Assembly: GCF_004117935.1 (NCBI RefSeq)
Contig: NZ_SDOY01000040.1
Coordinates: forward strand, 1 to 64,000
Length of the DNA: 64,000 bases
Reading direction: 5' to 3'
From: Streptomyces roseicoloratus
GTDB taxonomy: Bacteria; Actinomycetota; Actinomycetes; Streptomycetales; Streptomycetaceae
Of this stretch, positions 10,903-19,677 are shown piece after piece. How positions within the stretch are numbered: position 1 is the first letter of the stretch; every line of letters begins with the position of its first letter. Made by a program: the position numbers and the translations under genes. The notes under the pieces were generated by a model, which was not told the DNA's origin, made no database searches, and saw nothing but the letters and a program-made list of their open reading frames with translations.

Positions 10903-13071
10903 ATGCGACGGAGCAATCTCCCGGCGGAGCTGAACCGGTTCGTGGGACGGGCCGCCGAACAGGACCAACTGGCGGAACTCGTCGGCGAGTTCCGGGTGGT
11001 CACGGTCGTCGGGGTGGGCGGAGTGGGCAAGACCCGGCTGGTCCTGCGGGTCGCCGCGGCACTGCAGAAACGCTACGCCGACGGCGTCCGGCTCGCGGAG
11101 CTCGCCGCGCTGCGCGATCCCGGTCTGGTGGCCCACGCGCTGGTCGAGGCGCTGGGCCTGACCGACCACACCGTGCGCGCGCCGCACGAGGTGCTCCTGG
11201 AGCACCTGGCGGAGCGTCGGCTGCTGCTCGTCGTGGACGGCTTCGAGCACCTGGTGGAGGAGTGCGCGGGGCTGCTGCGCGAGCTGCTGCTCGGCTGTCC
11301 CGGGCTGGCGGTGCTGGCGTCCGGCCGGCGGCCGCTGCGGGTGGACGGCGAGGCGGTGTTCACGCTGGCGCCGATGGAGGACGCGGACGCGATGGAGCTG
11401 CTGGCCGGGCGGGCGGCGGAGGCGGGCGCGGACGGTGGCGATCCGGGAACGCTGCGGGAGGTGTGCCGGCGGCTCGACGGGATCCCGCTGGCCCTCGAAC
11501 TGGCGGCGGCGCGGCTGCCGCTGCTGACGCCGGTGCAGCTGCTGCGGCGCCTGGAGGACCGCTTCCGGCTGCTGGACGGGGGACGGCGGGGTGCGCTGCC
11601 GCGGCACCGGACGCTGCGGACGGCGATCGGCTGGAGCCATGAGCTGTGCACGCCCGAGGAGCGGCTGCTGTGGGCGCGGCTGTCGGTCTTCGCCGGGCCG
11701 TTCGACCTGGAGGCGGTGGAGTACGTGTGCGCGGGCGACGGTCTTCCCGCCGACCGGGTGCTCGACGTGCTCGGCGGACTGCTCGCGCAGTCGCTGGTGT
11801 CCCGTGAGGAGACGGCGGCGGGCCCGCGCTTCCGGATGCTGGACACGGTCGGGGCGTACGGGGCCGAGTGGCTGGAGGCGCTCGGCGACACCGGGCGGAT
11901 GCGCCGCCGGCACCGGGACTGGTACACGGGGTTCGCCACCTGGTGCGAGCTGGAGTGGTTCAGTCCGCGGCAGGCCGAGGTGGCGGCGGCCACGGACGTG
12001 GCGCTGCCGAATCTGCGGGCGGCCCTCGAACTGTGCCTGGAGTCACCGGAGGACGCCTCGCTGGCCCGGCACCTGGCGGGGACGCTCTGGTTCTGCTGGG
12101 TGGGCTGCGGGCGGCTGTCCGAGGGGCGGCACTGGCTGGAGCAGGCGGTCGCCGCGCCCGTGGAGGATCCGGCGGCGCTGCACGAGGAGGCGCACCTGAA
12201 GGGGCTCTGGGTGCTGGGCTACGTGGCGATCCTGCAGGGCGATCCGACGGCGGCGGTGGCGGCGCTGCACGAGTGCCGGGAGCGGGCCCGGGCCACGGGG
12301 AACGCCCGCGCCGCGGCGTACGCGACGCACCGGATGGGCTGCATGGCGCTGCTCTCTGACGACCTTCCGCGGGCCGAGGAGCTGATCGGCCGGGCGCTCG
12401 ACGCGTACCGGGAGATCGGCGAGCTGAACAGCAACGTGCTGATGGGCCAGGTGGAGCTGGCGATGGCGCGGGCCTTCCGGGGGGACCTGGAGGGCGCGGT
12501 CGCGCTGTGCGCGGAGGTGCGGGAGGTCTGCGAGGAGCGCGGCGAGCGCTGGACGCGGGCGTACGCCTTGTTCGTGCTGGCCTTCGCGGCGCTGACGGAC
12601 GGGGATCCGGTGTCGGCGCGGGAGCTGCTGACCGAGTGCGTGACGATCAACCACACCTTCCACGACCTGGTGGGCCTGGTGCTCGCGATCGAGCTGCTCG
12701 CGCTGGTGACGGTGGTGGAGGGGGACGCCGAGGAGGCGGCGGTGCTGCAGGGCGCGGCGATGCCGGTGTGGCGGTCGGTGGGTCTGCCCCTGTTCGGTTC
12801 GGCGCACTTCAACGGCTCGCGCGCGCTGTGCGCGCGGCAGGCGGGCGAGGCGCTCGGCGGGGAGGCGTACCGGCACTGGTACGGCGAGGGCGAGCGGCTG
12901 TCCGTGGACGCCGCGGTGGAGCGGGCGCTGGCCGGCCGTCCGGATGCGGCCTGCGACGGCCGTGCCGGGACGCGGGCGCCGCGACCGTTCCGGACGGGCC
13001 GGGCGCCGGTCCCGGAGACGCGGAAGCCCGCCGGCTCCCCCACCGGGAAGGGCGGGGAAGCGGCGGGCTGA
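10903..13071 (+). CDS. STAND-type ATPase with NB-ARC-like domain and TPR-like C-terminus (722 aa)
   Basis: The N-terminus carries Walker A GVGGVGKT (37-44), a hydrophobic Walker B-like strand LLLVVDGFEHL near 110, and GIPLALELAAARLP, the GxPLAL motif of STAND ATPases. From about residue 300 the protein is made of Ala/Leu-rich helical pairs that look like tetratricopeptide repeats. Such proteins are signalling switches, and the AfsR/LuxR-LAL relatives are transcription factors. No helix-turn-helix is visible at either end here: the C-terminus ends in a basic, Pro-rich tail. I chose ATG 10903; a TTG start at 10864 has no better ribosome site. It runs against the surrounding leftward genes and converges on rpsD. 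Confidence 0.85.
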   Translation: MRRSNLPAELNRFVGRAAEQDQLAELVGEFRVVTVVGVGGVGKTRLVLRVAAALQKRYADGVRLAELAALRDPGLVAHALVEALGLTDHTVRAPHEVLLEHLAERRLLLVVDGFEHLVEECAGLLRELLLGCPGLAVLASGRRPLRVDGEAVFTLAPMEDADAMELLAGRAAEAGADGGDPGTLREVCRRLDGIPLALELAAARLPLLTPVQLLRRLEDRFRLLDGGRRGALPRHRTLRTAIGWSHELCTPEERLLWARLSVFAGPFDLEAVEYVCAGDGLPADRVLDVLGGLLAQSLVSREETAAGPRFRMLDTVGAYGAEWLEALGDTGRMRRRHRDWYTGFATWCELEWFSPRQAEVAAATDVALPNLRAALELCLESPEDASLARHLAGTLWFCWVGCGRLSEGRHWLEQAVAAPVEDPAALHEEAHLKGLWVLGYVAILQGDPTAAVAALHECRERARATGNARAAAYATHRMGCMALLSDDLPRAEELIGRALDAYREIGELNSNVLMGQVELAMARAFRGDLEGAVALCAEVREVCEERGERWTRAYALFVLAFAALTDGDPVSARELLTECVTINHTFHDLVGLVLAIELLALVTVVEGDAEEAAVLQGAAMPVWRSVGLPLFGSAHFNGSRALCARQAGEALGGEAYRHWYGEGERLSVDAAVERALAGRPDAACDGRAGTRAPRPFRTGRAPVPETRKPAGSPTGKGGEAAG
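13026..13068. terminator. Hairpin between convergent ATPase gene and rpsD
   Basis: 8-bp perfect inverted repeat (13026-13033 with 13061-13068) enclosing a GC-rich loop. It sits in the last codons of the STAND ATPase gene and 38 bp past the rpsD stop, so it can serve both converging genes. Confidence 0.6.
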
Positions 13072-13105
13072 ACACCGCGGAGGTGGTACTACGGCCTGCC
13101 GGAGA

Positions 13106-13720
13106 TCAGCGGGCGTAGTACTCGACGACCAGCTGCTCGTCGCAGATGACCGGGATCTCCTTGCGGTTCGGGTCGCGGTCGAGGCGGAAGGCCAGGGCCT
13201 TCAGGTTGACCTGCAGGTAACGCGGGGTCTCGCCGTCGGGGGCGAAGCCACCCTCGCGCGCGACCTGGAAGAGGGTCTTGGCGCGGGACTTCTCGCGGAC
13301 CATCACGACGTCGTCGGGACGGACGCGGAAGGACGGCTTGTCGACCTTCTGGCCGTTGACCTGGATGTGGCCGTGGACGACCATCTGGCGGGCCTGGTAG
13401 ATGGTGCGGGCGATGCCCGAACGCAGGACCAGGGCGTCGAGGCGACGCTCGAGCTCGACGACCAGCGCCTCGCCCGTCTTGCCCTCGGCCTTCTTGGCGC
13501 GGTCGTAGGCGCGGGCCATCTGGCGCTCGCTGATGTCGTACTGCGCGCGCAGACGCTGCTTCTCGAGCAGACGGACCTTGTAGTCCGAGTTCTGCTTGCG
13601 GCCACGGCCGTGCTCGCCCGGCGGGTAGGGGCGGGCCTCGAAGTACTTGACGGCCTTCGGCGTCAGCGCGATGCCGAGGGCACGGGACTTCTTGACCTTG
13701 GGACGGGACTGGTTCGGCAT
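13106..13720 (-). CDS. rpsD: 30S ribosomal protein S4
   Basis: Primary 16S rRNA-binding protein that nucleates the 30S body. The 204-residue protein starts [38 protein letters not shown] and holds the S4 RNA-binding domain ([31 protein letters not shown]). It is the zinc-free form: the N-terminus lacks the four-Cys cluster. An open frame continues about 100 codons upstream of ATG 13720, but that part does not resemble S4 and the ATG has AGAGAGG in front of it. The gene is monocistronic and away from the large ribosomal operons, with a long leader. Confidence 0.97.
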   Translation of the reverse strand: MPNQSRPKVKKSRALGIALTPKAVKYFEARPYPPGEHGRGRKQNSDYKVRLLEKQRLRAQYDISERQMARAYDRAKKAEGKTGEALVVELERRLDALVLRSGIARTIYQARQMVVHGHIQVNGQKVDKPSFRVRPDDVVMVREKSRAKTLFQVAREGGFAPDGETPRYLQVNLKALAFRLDRDPNRKEIPVICDEQLVVEYYAR

Positions 13721-14034
13721 GAACCAACCTCTCTGCTGTTTCGAATACGGCTTCACCAGGGTTAGGGAGGTCGCAATCCGCAGCCGGGAAACCCGTCGGT
13801 TCCGCAAAGAACCTACCGGGCAGCCGCTCCCAGGTCTGGGCACATACGTGCAGCACGCGAACGACCCACCGCCCGCTCCGGGGATTCCCGGTGGTGGTGG
13901 GTTGCCCGCGACACCTTCGAAGGTGCGCGACGCTCCTGGAGACCCCGCCCGAGGGCCGGGGCTCCGGCTGACTGTCCCGCTCTGGTGATGTCGGCCGAAG
14001 CCGGACACGGGACGCAGCACTTCTCACGAGTGTA
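13721..14034 (-). promoter_or_regulatory. Putative promoter and ~300-nt structured leader of rpsD
   Basis: The 487-bp gap between rarA and rpsD contains no gene. A -10-like TACACT lies at 14029-14034 (leftward), without a good -35. If it is used, the rpsD mRNA has about 300 untranslated bases. The leader contains a perfect 14-bp palindrome CACCTTCGAAGGTG (13912-13925) and further GC-rich inverted segments. S4 regulates its own mRNA in E. coli and Bacillus, so an autoregulatory structure is possible; this is inference. The remaining part up to 14144 shows nothing I can name. Confidence 0.4.
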
Positions 14035-14144
14035 CCGGGTCCGGCGGCCGCCCCGCGCACCCGGCCTCCTGCGGCGGACCCGCCCCTCCGCGGCCCCCGC
14101 CGACGCGCTCGCCCGTCAGGCCCGTCGCCTTCATGCGCGCCGTC

Positions 14145-14187
14145 GTCAGGCGCCACTGTCAGGCGTCAGGCGCCGCCGTCAGGCGCC
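14145..14187. repeat. Short tandem repeat of GTCAGGCGCC between rarA and rpsD
   Basis: Exact GTCAGGCGCC occurs at 14145-14154, 14165-14174 and 14178-14187, with a partial GTCAGGC at 14158-14164. It lies about 20 bp downstream of the rarA stop and may act as a degenerate termination region. Confidence 0.8.
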
Positions 14188-14207
14188 GCCTCCTTAACAC
14201 CGCCTGT

Positions 14208-15569
14208 TCAGCCGCCGTCGCCCTTCAGGCGCTCCCGCACCTTCTCCACCACGTCCGCGTACCGCGCCTCCGCGCCGTAGCGGGTGGGCTCGTAGTAGCG
14301 CTTGCCGTGGACGGTGTCCGGGGCGTACTGCTGGGGCGCGATGGCGCCCGGCACGTCGTGCGGATACACGTAGCCCTGGGCGTGGCCGAGCTTGGCGGCG
14401 CCCTTGTAGTGACCGTCGCGCAGATGGGGCGGTACCGGGCCGGCGAGGCCGTCCCGGACGTCGGCCCGGGCGGCGAAGATCGCGTTCGTCGCCGCGTTCG
14501 ACTTCGGGGCGAGGGCCAGGGCGATCGTGGCGTGGCTCAGGGTCAGCGCGGCCTCGGGGAAGCCGATCATCGCGACGGCCTGGGCGGCGGCCACGGCCAG
14601 CGGCAGGGCGTTCGGATCGGCGAGGCCGATGTCCTCGCTCGCCGAGATCATCAGCCGCCGGGCGATGAACCGCGGGTCCTCGCCCGCCTCGATCATCCGG
14701 GCCAGGTAGTGCAGCGCCGCGTCCACGTCCGAGCCGCGGATCGACTTGATGAGGGCGCTCGCGACGTCGTAGTGCTGGTCGCCGTCCCGGTCGTACTTCA
14801 CCGCCGCCCGGTCCACGGTCTCCTCGACCGTCTCCAGGGTGATCTCGGGCTCCTGCTTGGCGATGGCGGCGCCCGCCGCCGCCTCCAGGGCCGTCAGGGC
14901 ACGCCGGGCGTCGCCGCCGGCGATCCGCAGCAGATGGGCCTCGGCGTCCTCCGGCAGGGTCACCGCCCCGCCGAGCCCCCGGTCCTCGGTGAGCGCCCGG
15001 CGGAGCAGGCCGCGCAGGTCGTCGTCGGTCAGCGGCTCCAGGGTGAGCAGCAGCGAGCGGGAGAGCAGCGGGGAGATCACCGAGAAGTACGGGTTCTCGG
15101 TCGTGGCGGCGATCAGGGTCACCCAGCGGTTCTCCACGGCCGGGAGCAGCGAGTCCTGCTGGGCCTTGGAGAAGCGGTGGATCTCGTCGAGGAAGAGGAC
15201 GGTCTCCTTGCCGAAGCCGCCGACGGCCCGCCGGGCCCCGTCGATGACGGCACGGACCTCCTTGACGCCCGCGGTGATGGCCGAGAGCTCCACGAAGCGC
15301 TTGTTGGTGGCCTTCGACACCACGTACGCGAGGGTGGTCTTGCCGATGCCGGGCGGCCCCCAGAGGATCACGGAGGACGCGCCCGCCGGGCCTCCGCCGC
15401 CGTCGCCGACCAGTCTGCGCAGCGGCGAGCCGGGCTTGAGCAGATGGCGCTGGCCCACGACCTCGTCGAGGGTACGCGGACGCATCCGCACGGCCAGCGG
15501 GCTGCTGGCCGGGTCCTTCTCCTGGCGCTCTTCGGCGGCTGCGGTAAACAGGTCGGGCTCCACGGTCAT
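14208..15569 (-). CDS. rarA: Replication-associated recombination protein RarA (MgsA) AAA+ ATPase
   Basis: Clamp-loader-like ATPase that acts at stalled replication forks. The 453-residue protein has Walker [10 protein letters not shown] (71-79), Walker [10 protein letters not shown] near 120, sensor 1 (LIAATTENP), the Arg finger SRSLLL region, and the C-terminal MgsA tetramerisation part ([29 protein letters not shown]). Length is usual. I give ATG 15569 as the start, but a promoter element of the DNA-damage type ends only three bases upstream; a leaderless start at GTG 15563 is therefore possible. Confidence 0.95.
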   Translation of the reverse strand: MTVEPDLFTAAAEERQEKDPASSPLAVRMRPRTLDEVVGQRHLLKPGSPLRRLVGDGGGGPAGASSVILWGPPGIGKTTLAYVVSKATNKRFVELSAITAGVKEVRAVIDGARRAVGGFGKETVLFLDEIHRFSKAQQDSLLPAVENRWVTLIAATTENPYFSVISPLLSRSLLLTLEPLTDDDLRGLLRRALTEDRGLGGAVTLPEDAEAHLLRIAGGDARRALTALEAAAGAAIAKQEPEITLETVEETVDRAAVKYDRDGDQHYDVASALIKSIRGSDVDAALHYLARMIEAGEDPRFIARRLMISASEDIGLADPNALPLAVAAAQAVAMIGFPEAALTLSHATIALALAPKSNAATNAIFAARADVRDGLAGPVPPHLRDGHYKGAAKLGHAQGYVYPHDVPGAIAPQQYAPDTVHGKRYYEPTRYGAEARYADVVEKVRERLKGDGG

Positions 15570-15571
15570 GA

Positions 15572-15594
15572 AGCCTAGGTCAGACCACTGACAC
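15572..15594 (-). promoter_or_regulatory. RecA-NDp/PafBC-type promoter element overlapping the rarA start region
   Basis: Leftward strand reads GTGTCAGTG, eight bases, TAGGCT. The published actinobacterial DNA-damage promoter consensus is TTGTC(A/G)GTG-N8-TAnnnT, so only the first base differs. The -10 ends three bases before the annotated rarA ATG, which implies a leaderless or nearly leaderless transcript. Confidence 0.6.
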
Positions 15595-15669
15595 TCCGGG
15601 CAGCCGCGGCGGCCCCGGCGGCCACGGCAGCCGGTCCGCGCGGCCGGATCGGCCGGCCGGCCCTCCGCC

Positions 15670-16296
15670 TCAGCCGGTCCAGAAGTCCCACCAGCGGGTC
15701 AGGATCAGCATGCCGATGATGCCGACGTGGAGCACCGGCAGGACCCAGGTGAACTCGTCGAAGAAGGTGCGCACGCCCGCGGGGGCGGAGATGACGCCGC
15801 GGCGCACGTTGTGCGAGGTCGTGTACCAGAACATGACGATGGTGGCGACCCAGGCGAGGCAGCACCACAGGCACAGCGCGTTGATCTCGTACAGCGACTG
15901 GTACATCAGCCAGGTGCAGAAGCCGACGCCGAACAGCATGCCGGCGTTGAGGCCGAGCCAGTACCAGCGGCGGTAGCGGGCGCCGGCCAGCACGCCCACG
16001 CCGATCGCGACGACCACGGCGTACGTGACGAGGCCGAGCATCGGGTTGGGGAAGCCGAAGACCGAGGCCTGCTCGCTCTTCATGATGTTCCCGCAGGACA
16101 CGACCGGGTTCAGGCTGCACCCGGGCGTGAAGTCCGGGTCCTCGAGCAGCTTGAACTTGTCGAGGGTGATGACCCACGCGGCCAGCAGCCCGGCGGCGCC
16201 GCAGATCGCCAGGAGCCGGCCGAAGGCACGGCTCGCGCCGATGGCCCGGGAGTCCTCCCGCCCGGCGGTCTCGTTCGCGGCCGCTGCTTTCGTCAT
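15670..16296 (-). CDS. Vitamin K epoxide reductase (VKOR) family membrane protein
   Basis: Integral membrane quinone oxidoreductase that in actinobacteria reoxidises periplasmic DsbA-like proteins. The 208-residue protein has an N-terminal helix, the extracytoplasmic loop with Cys60 and Cys68 (CSLNPVVSC), the conserved FPNP after it, and the active-site CLWC (142-145) in a later helix; four to five membrane helices can be counted. All four redox Cys are present. It lies alone between rarA and hisS. No DsbA partner is adjacent; the DsbA-like gene at 52.9 kb lacks a signal peptide. Confidence 0.9.
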   Translation of the reverse strand: MTKAAAANETAGREDSRAIGASRAFGRLLAICGAAGLLAAWVITLDKFKLLEDPDFTPGCSLNPVVSCGNIMKSEQASVFGFPNPMLGLVTYAVVVAIGVGVLAGARYRRWYWLGLNAGMLFGVGFCTWLMYQSLYEINALCLWCCLAWVATIVMFWYTTSHNVRRGVISAPAGVRTFFDEFTWVLPVLHVGIIGMLILTRWWDFWTG

Positions 16297-16323
16297 GTCG
16301 CTCTACTCGCTCTTCGTCGGTTC

Positions 16324-16354
16324 GTCGCTACGTCGCTACGTCGGTATGTCGCTG
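16324..16354. repeat. Period-8 repeat upstream of VKOR gene
   Basis: Four consecutive 8-bp units (GTCGCTAC, GTCGCTAC, GTCGGTAT, GTCGCTG-) occupy 16324-16354, just upstream of the VKOR start at 16296. They may overlap its promoter. The rest of the 16297-16446 gap shows no gene. Confidence 0.75.
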
Positions 16355-16446
16355 CCGCTGACCAGGGCACGAACATTCTGCCGCACACGGTGACACGGAC
16401 GGCGTGAGCGCGGGGTAAAGCGGTGGCCGGCACGGCCGGTGCGCGG

Positions 16447-16483
16447 AGGGGCCCGGTCCGCGCGACACGCGGACCGGGCCCCT
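16447..16483 (-). terminator. Strong hairpin downstream of hisS
   Basis: Perfect 16-bp inverted repeat (16447-16462 with 16468-16483), 5-nt loop, about 55 bp past the hisS stop. It is one of two successive hairpins here, giving a double terminator. Confidence 0.8.
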
Positions 16484-16506
16484 GCCCGTACTCCTCCCGG
16501 CGGTCC

Positions 16507-16526
16507 GGTCCGTACGCGTACGGACC
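16507..16526 (-). terminator. 20-bp perfect palindrome immediately after hisS
   Basis: GGTCCGTACG followed directly by its reverse complement, 11 bp past the hisS stop. The flanking GGCGG/CCGCC can extend the stem. Most likely this is the first of two terminators; a dyad operator is less likely at a 3' end. Confidence 0.55.
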
Positions 16527-16537
16527 GCCGGCTCCGG

Positions 16538-17800
16538 TCAGGCGAGCCGGGCCTTCACCGTCTCGACCAGCTCGTCCAGCGCCACGGCCGTCTGCTCGCC
16601 GGACTCCATGTCCTTGAGCTGGACGACGCCCTCGGCGAGGTCCCGCTCACCGGCGACGATCGCGAACCGGGCGCCGGAGCGGTTGGCGCTCTTCATGTGG
16701 GCCTTGAGACCCTTCGCGCCGAAGCTGAAGTCCGTGGCCACGCCTTCCTTGCGCAGCCGCGTGACGAGACCGAAGAGCACCTTGCGGGCCTCGTCGCCGA
16801 GCGGCACGGCGAAGACGCTGGTGGCCGCCGGGATGTCGAGCTCGATGCCCTCCGCCTCCAGTGCGAGGACCGTGCGGTCCACGCCGAGCGCCCAGCCGAC
16901 CGACGGCAGCGCGGGGCCGCCGATCATCTCGGACAGGCCGTCGTAGCGGCCGCCGCCGCCCACCGCGGACTGCGAGCCGAGGCCGTCGTGGACGAACTCG
17001 AAGGTGGTCCGGGTGTAGTAGTCCAGGCCGCGCACCAGCTTCGGGTCGTCCTCGAAGGCCACGCCCGCCGCGGTGATCAGCGCGCGCACCTCCTCGTGGT
17101 ACGCCTTGCACTCCTCGCACAGGTAGTCCTTGAGGAGCGGCGCTCCGACCAGCTGCTTCTGCACCGACTCGCGCTTGTCGTCGAGGACGCGCAGCGGGTT
17201 GATCTCGGCGCGGCGCAGCGTCTCCTCGTCCAGGTCGAGGCCGCGCAGGAAGGTCTGCAGGGCCTCGCGGTAGACGGGACGGCACTCCTTGTCGCCGAGC
17301 GAGTTCAGCAGGATGCGGAACTCGCGCAGGCCCAGCGAGCGGTACGCCTGGTCGGCGAGGATGATCAGCTCGGCGTCGAGCGCCGGGTCCTCGGCGCCGA
17401 TCGCCTCGGCACCGACCTGCGAGAAGTGGCGGTAGCGGCCCTTCTGCGGGCGCTCGTAGCGGTAGTAGGAGCCCGAGTACCAGAGCTTGACCGGCAGGCC
17501 GCCGGCCTTGTGCATGTTGGCTTCCAGGGCCGCGCGCAGGACGGAGGCCGTGCCCTCGGGGCGCAGCGCGAGGTGGGAGCCGCCCTTGGTGGTGAGGGTG
17601 TACATCTCCTTGGTCACGATGTCGGTGGACTCGCCGACACCGCGCGCGAAGAGGTTGACGTCCTCGAAGCCGGGGGTCTCGACGTAGCCGTATCCGGACT
17701 TCCGCAGCGGCGCGGAGATGGCGTCGCGCACGGCGAGATAGGTGGCCGAGAACGGCGGGATGAGGTCGAAGGTGCCCTTGGGGGCCTTGAAGGTGCTCAC
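16538..17800 (-). CDS. hisS: Histidyl-tRNA synthetase
   Basis: Charges tRNA-His. The 420-residue class II synthetase shows motif 1 around residues 40-65, LRPEGTASV, motif 2 ([17 protein letters not shown]), the histidine motif [14 protein letters not shown], motif 3 ([13 protein letters not shown]) and the C-terminal anticodon domain. The GTG at 17800 begins with [10 protein letters not shown], the normal start of this family, with only a weak ribosome site. It lies 10 bp after the MBL hydrolase gene, so the two are cotranscribed, an arrangement common in actinobacteria. A double hairpin follows. Confidence 0.96.
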   Translation of the reverse strand: MSTFKAPKGTFDLIPPFSATYLAVRDAISAPLRKSGYGYVETPGFEDVNLFARGVGESTDIVTKEMYTLTTKGGSHLALRPEGTASVLRAALEANMHKAGGLPVKLWYSGSYYRYERPQKGRYRHFSQVGAEAIGAEDPALDAELIILADQAYRSLGLREFRILLNSLGDKECRPVYREALQTFLRGLDLDEETLRRAEINPLRVLDDKRESVQKQLVGAPLLKDYLCEECKAYHEEVRALITAAGVAFEDDPKLVRGLDYYTRTTFEFVHDGLGSQSAVGGGGRYDGLSEMIGGPALPSVGWALGVDRTVLALEAEGIELDIPAATSVFAVPLGDEARKVLFGLVTRLRKEGVATDFSFGAKGLKAHMKSANRSGARFAIVAGERDLAEGVVQLKDMESGEQTAVALDELVETVKARLA

Positions 17801-17810
17801 GTGGATCTCG

Positions 17811-18518
17811 TCACATTCCTCGTCGGGGAGCTTCCACGCTCCCGAGGCCGGCCGCCACCTGCCGCAGATACGGGTTGGTGGCGCGCTCCTGGCCGATGGT
17901 CGTCTGGGGACCGTGGCCGGACAGGACGACGGTCGAGTTGTCGAGCGGCAGGCACACGCGGGCCAGCGACTGCAGCATCTCGTCCATGTCACCGCCGGGC
18001 AGGTCGGTGCGTCCGATGGAGCCGGCGAACAGCAGGTCGCCGGAGAAGAAGACGGAGGGGATCTCCGAGGTCTCCGGCGTCCGGAAGGTCACCGACCCCT
18101 TGGTATGACCGGGCGCGTGCGCGACGGTGAGGTCGAGGCCCGCGAGCCTCAGCTCGGCGCCGTCGGTGAGCTCGTGCACGTCGTCCGGCTCGCCCACGGT
18201 CAGCTCGCCCATGAGCGGCATCCCGATGGAGCGGCCGAGGGCCTTCTCCGGGTCGCTCATCATGTACCGGTCGGCGGGGTGGATCCACGCGGGTACGTCA
18301 TGGGCGCCGCAGACCGGGACGACGGAGGCGACGTGGTCGATGTGGCCGTGCGTGAGGACCACGGCGACGGGCTTGAGCCGATGCTTCTTCAGCGTCTCCT
18401 CGACTCCCTGGGCGGCCTGGTGGCCCGGGTCGATGATGACGCACTCCTCGCCTGCGGCGGGGGCTACCACGTAGCAGTTGGTGCCCCAGGCCCCGGCGGG
18501 GAACCCGGCAATCAGCAC
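17811..18518 (-). CDS. MBL-fold hydrolase, glyoxalase II-like
   Basis: The 235-residue metallo-beta-lactamase-fold protein has the metal motif THGHIDH (56-62), a third His in APGHTKGS, the bridging Asp in FFSGDLLF, and a last His in SGHGPQT. This set matches hydroxyacylglutathione hydrolase-like proteins. Streptomyces lack glutathione, so the natural substrate is probably another thioester or lactone; this is inference. It directly precedes hisS. The divergent cyclophilin gene begins 152 bp away, and the gap must hold both promoters; CCCGTA-N5-TACGGG at about 18608 is a small dyad in it. Confidence 0.85.
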   Translation of the reverse strand: MLIAGFPAGAWGTNCYVVAPAAGEECVIIDPGHQAAQGVEETLKKHRLKPVAVVLTHGHIDHVASVVPVCGAHDVPAWIHPADRYMMSDPEKALGRSIGMPLMGELTVGEPDDVHELTDGAELRLAGLDLTVAHAPGHTKGSVTFRTPETSEIPSVFFSGDLLFAGSIGRTDLPGGDMDEMLQSLARVCLPLDNSTVVLSGHGPQTTIGQERATNPYLRQVAAGLGSVEAPRRGM

Positions 18519-18670
18519 GATCGTCCTTTTTGTCGTCCGGCAATTGGCTGCGGCGGTGCGGAATGCAGCAGATCAGAGCCTACCGGCGCTGCGTATTCCA
18601 CAGCCAACCCGTATACGGTACGGGCACATCCGGCCAGGACTGAACAGACGATCGACAAGGAGCGGACCCG

Positions 18671-19456
18671 GTGGTCAGCAGCGATCAGCGGCGGCGGCAG
18701 CTCGCCAGGGAGAAGTACGCGCGGCAGCAGCAGCGGCGGGCGGAGGCGCAGCGCAGGGCGCGCCGCACCACCGTCATCGCCTCGTCGGTGGCGGTGGTGC
18801 TCGCCGCCGGCCTCGCCGTCTGGGCCTCGGTGGCACTGACCGGCGACGACTCCGGCTCGGACACGGTGGCCGCGCAGCCGTCGGAGACGCCGAGCGCGGC
18901 GCCGACGGAGGAGAAGCAGCCCGAGCCGGCGATGTCGATCGACCGGAAGGCCACGTACGCGATGGCCCTCAAGACGAACGTCGGCGACATCACGATCACG
19001 ATGGACGCGGCGAAGGCCCCGCACACCGTGAACTCCTTCAAGCACCTCGCCGACAAGAAGTACTTCGACGGCACCAAGTGCCACCGCCTGACCACCTCGG
19101 GCATCTTCGTGCTCCAGTGCGGCGACCCGAAGGGCGACGGTACCGGCGGCCCGGGCTACTCGATCCCGGACGAGAACCTGAACGGCCTCGGCAAGCCGGG
19201 CCAGGCCGGCACGGTGACCTATCCGAAGGGCACCGTGGCGATGGCGAACGCCGGTCCGAACACCGGCGGCAGCCAGTTCTTCCTCGTGTACAAGGACACC
19301 CAGCTCCCGCCGAACTACACCCCCTTCGGCACCTTCGACGCGGACGGTCTGAAGGCCGTCGAGGAGGTCGCCAAGGCCGGTGTCGAGGGCGGTGCCGGCG
19401 ACGGTGCGCCGCAGAAGAAGGTCACGATCGAGAAGGCCGCCGTCACCAAGAAGTGA
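18671..19456 (+). CDS. Membrane-anchored cyclophilin-type peptidyl-prolyl isomerase
   Basis: Catalyses cis-trans isomerisation of Xaa-Pro bonds, probably outside the membrane. GTG 18671 follows AAGGAG. The 261-residue protein has a highly basic cytoplasmic N-terminus (residues 1-32), one helix at about 33-57, a Ser/Thr/Pro/Glu linker, and a cyclophilin domain with CHRLTTSGIFVLQCGDP, GGPGYSIPDE and GGSQFFLVY. The usual active-site Arg and the GSQFF strand are present. There is no signal-peptidase or lipobox Cys, so it is a type II anchored protein. The RelA-side neighbours give no hint of a specific client. Confidence 0.9.
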   Translation: MVSSDQRRRQLAREKYARQQQRRAEAQRRARRTTVIASSVAVVLAAGLAVWASVALTGDDSGSDTVAAQPSETPSAAPTEEKQPEPAMSIDRKATYAMALKTNVGDITITMDAAKAPHTVNSFKHLADKKYFDGTKCHRLTTSGIFVLQCGDPKGDGTGGPGYSIPDENLNGLGKPGQAGTVTYPKGTVAMANAGPNTGGSQFFLVYKDTQLPPNYTPFGTFDADGLKAVEEVAKAGVEGGAGDGAPQKKVTIEKAAVTKK

Positions 19457-19529
19457 GCCGGCGGTCCGGGCGGGGGCGGCCCGGCGGGCGCACGTGCGCG
19501 TGACCGTGGAATTTCGGTCGCGCTGAGTG

Positions 19530-19661
19530 CGGACAGCCGGGCCGCCGTTCGCCTAGATTGGCGTTGTGCAGCGCAGGCCGCCGGCCGTGCTGTGGAGGGC
19601 GGGCGAGACCCGCCGGGAATCCGTGGACGATGCCAGGGGGTGACACCCCCGCGACGGCATC
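19530..19661 (+). promoter_or_regulatory. Putative promoter and two-hairpin leader of the DUF349 gene
   Basis: A -35-like CGGACA (19530-19535), 18-bp spacer and -10 TAGATT (19554-19559) precede a leader of about 110 nt. The leader has a stem GGCGGG/CCCGCC (19598-19614) and a two-tier stem: outer GATGCC/GGCATC (19629-19634, 19656-19661) and inner GGGGGT/ACCCCC (19636-19641, 19645-19650). The second structure ends a few bases before the ribosome site GAGGAGG, so it could affect translation. Confidence 0.45.
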
Positions 19662-19677
19662 ATGGTGAGGAGGCGCT

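Noticed and set aside
10903..13071. AfsR/LuxR-LAL pathway regulator
   Set aside because: No SARP, OmpR-type or LuxR helix-turn-helix domain can be seen at either end, and no biosynthetic cluster is adjacent.
13721..14020. In-frame 100-codon extension of rpsD
   Set aside because: S4 family proteins start at MPNQSRPK; the extension is low-complexity, and ATG 13720 has its own ribosome site. In high-GC DNA such open frames are expected.
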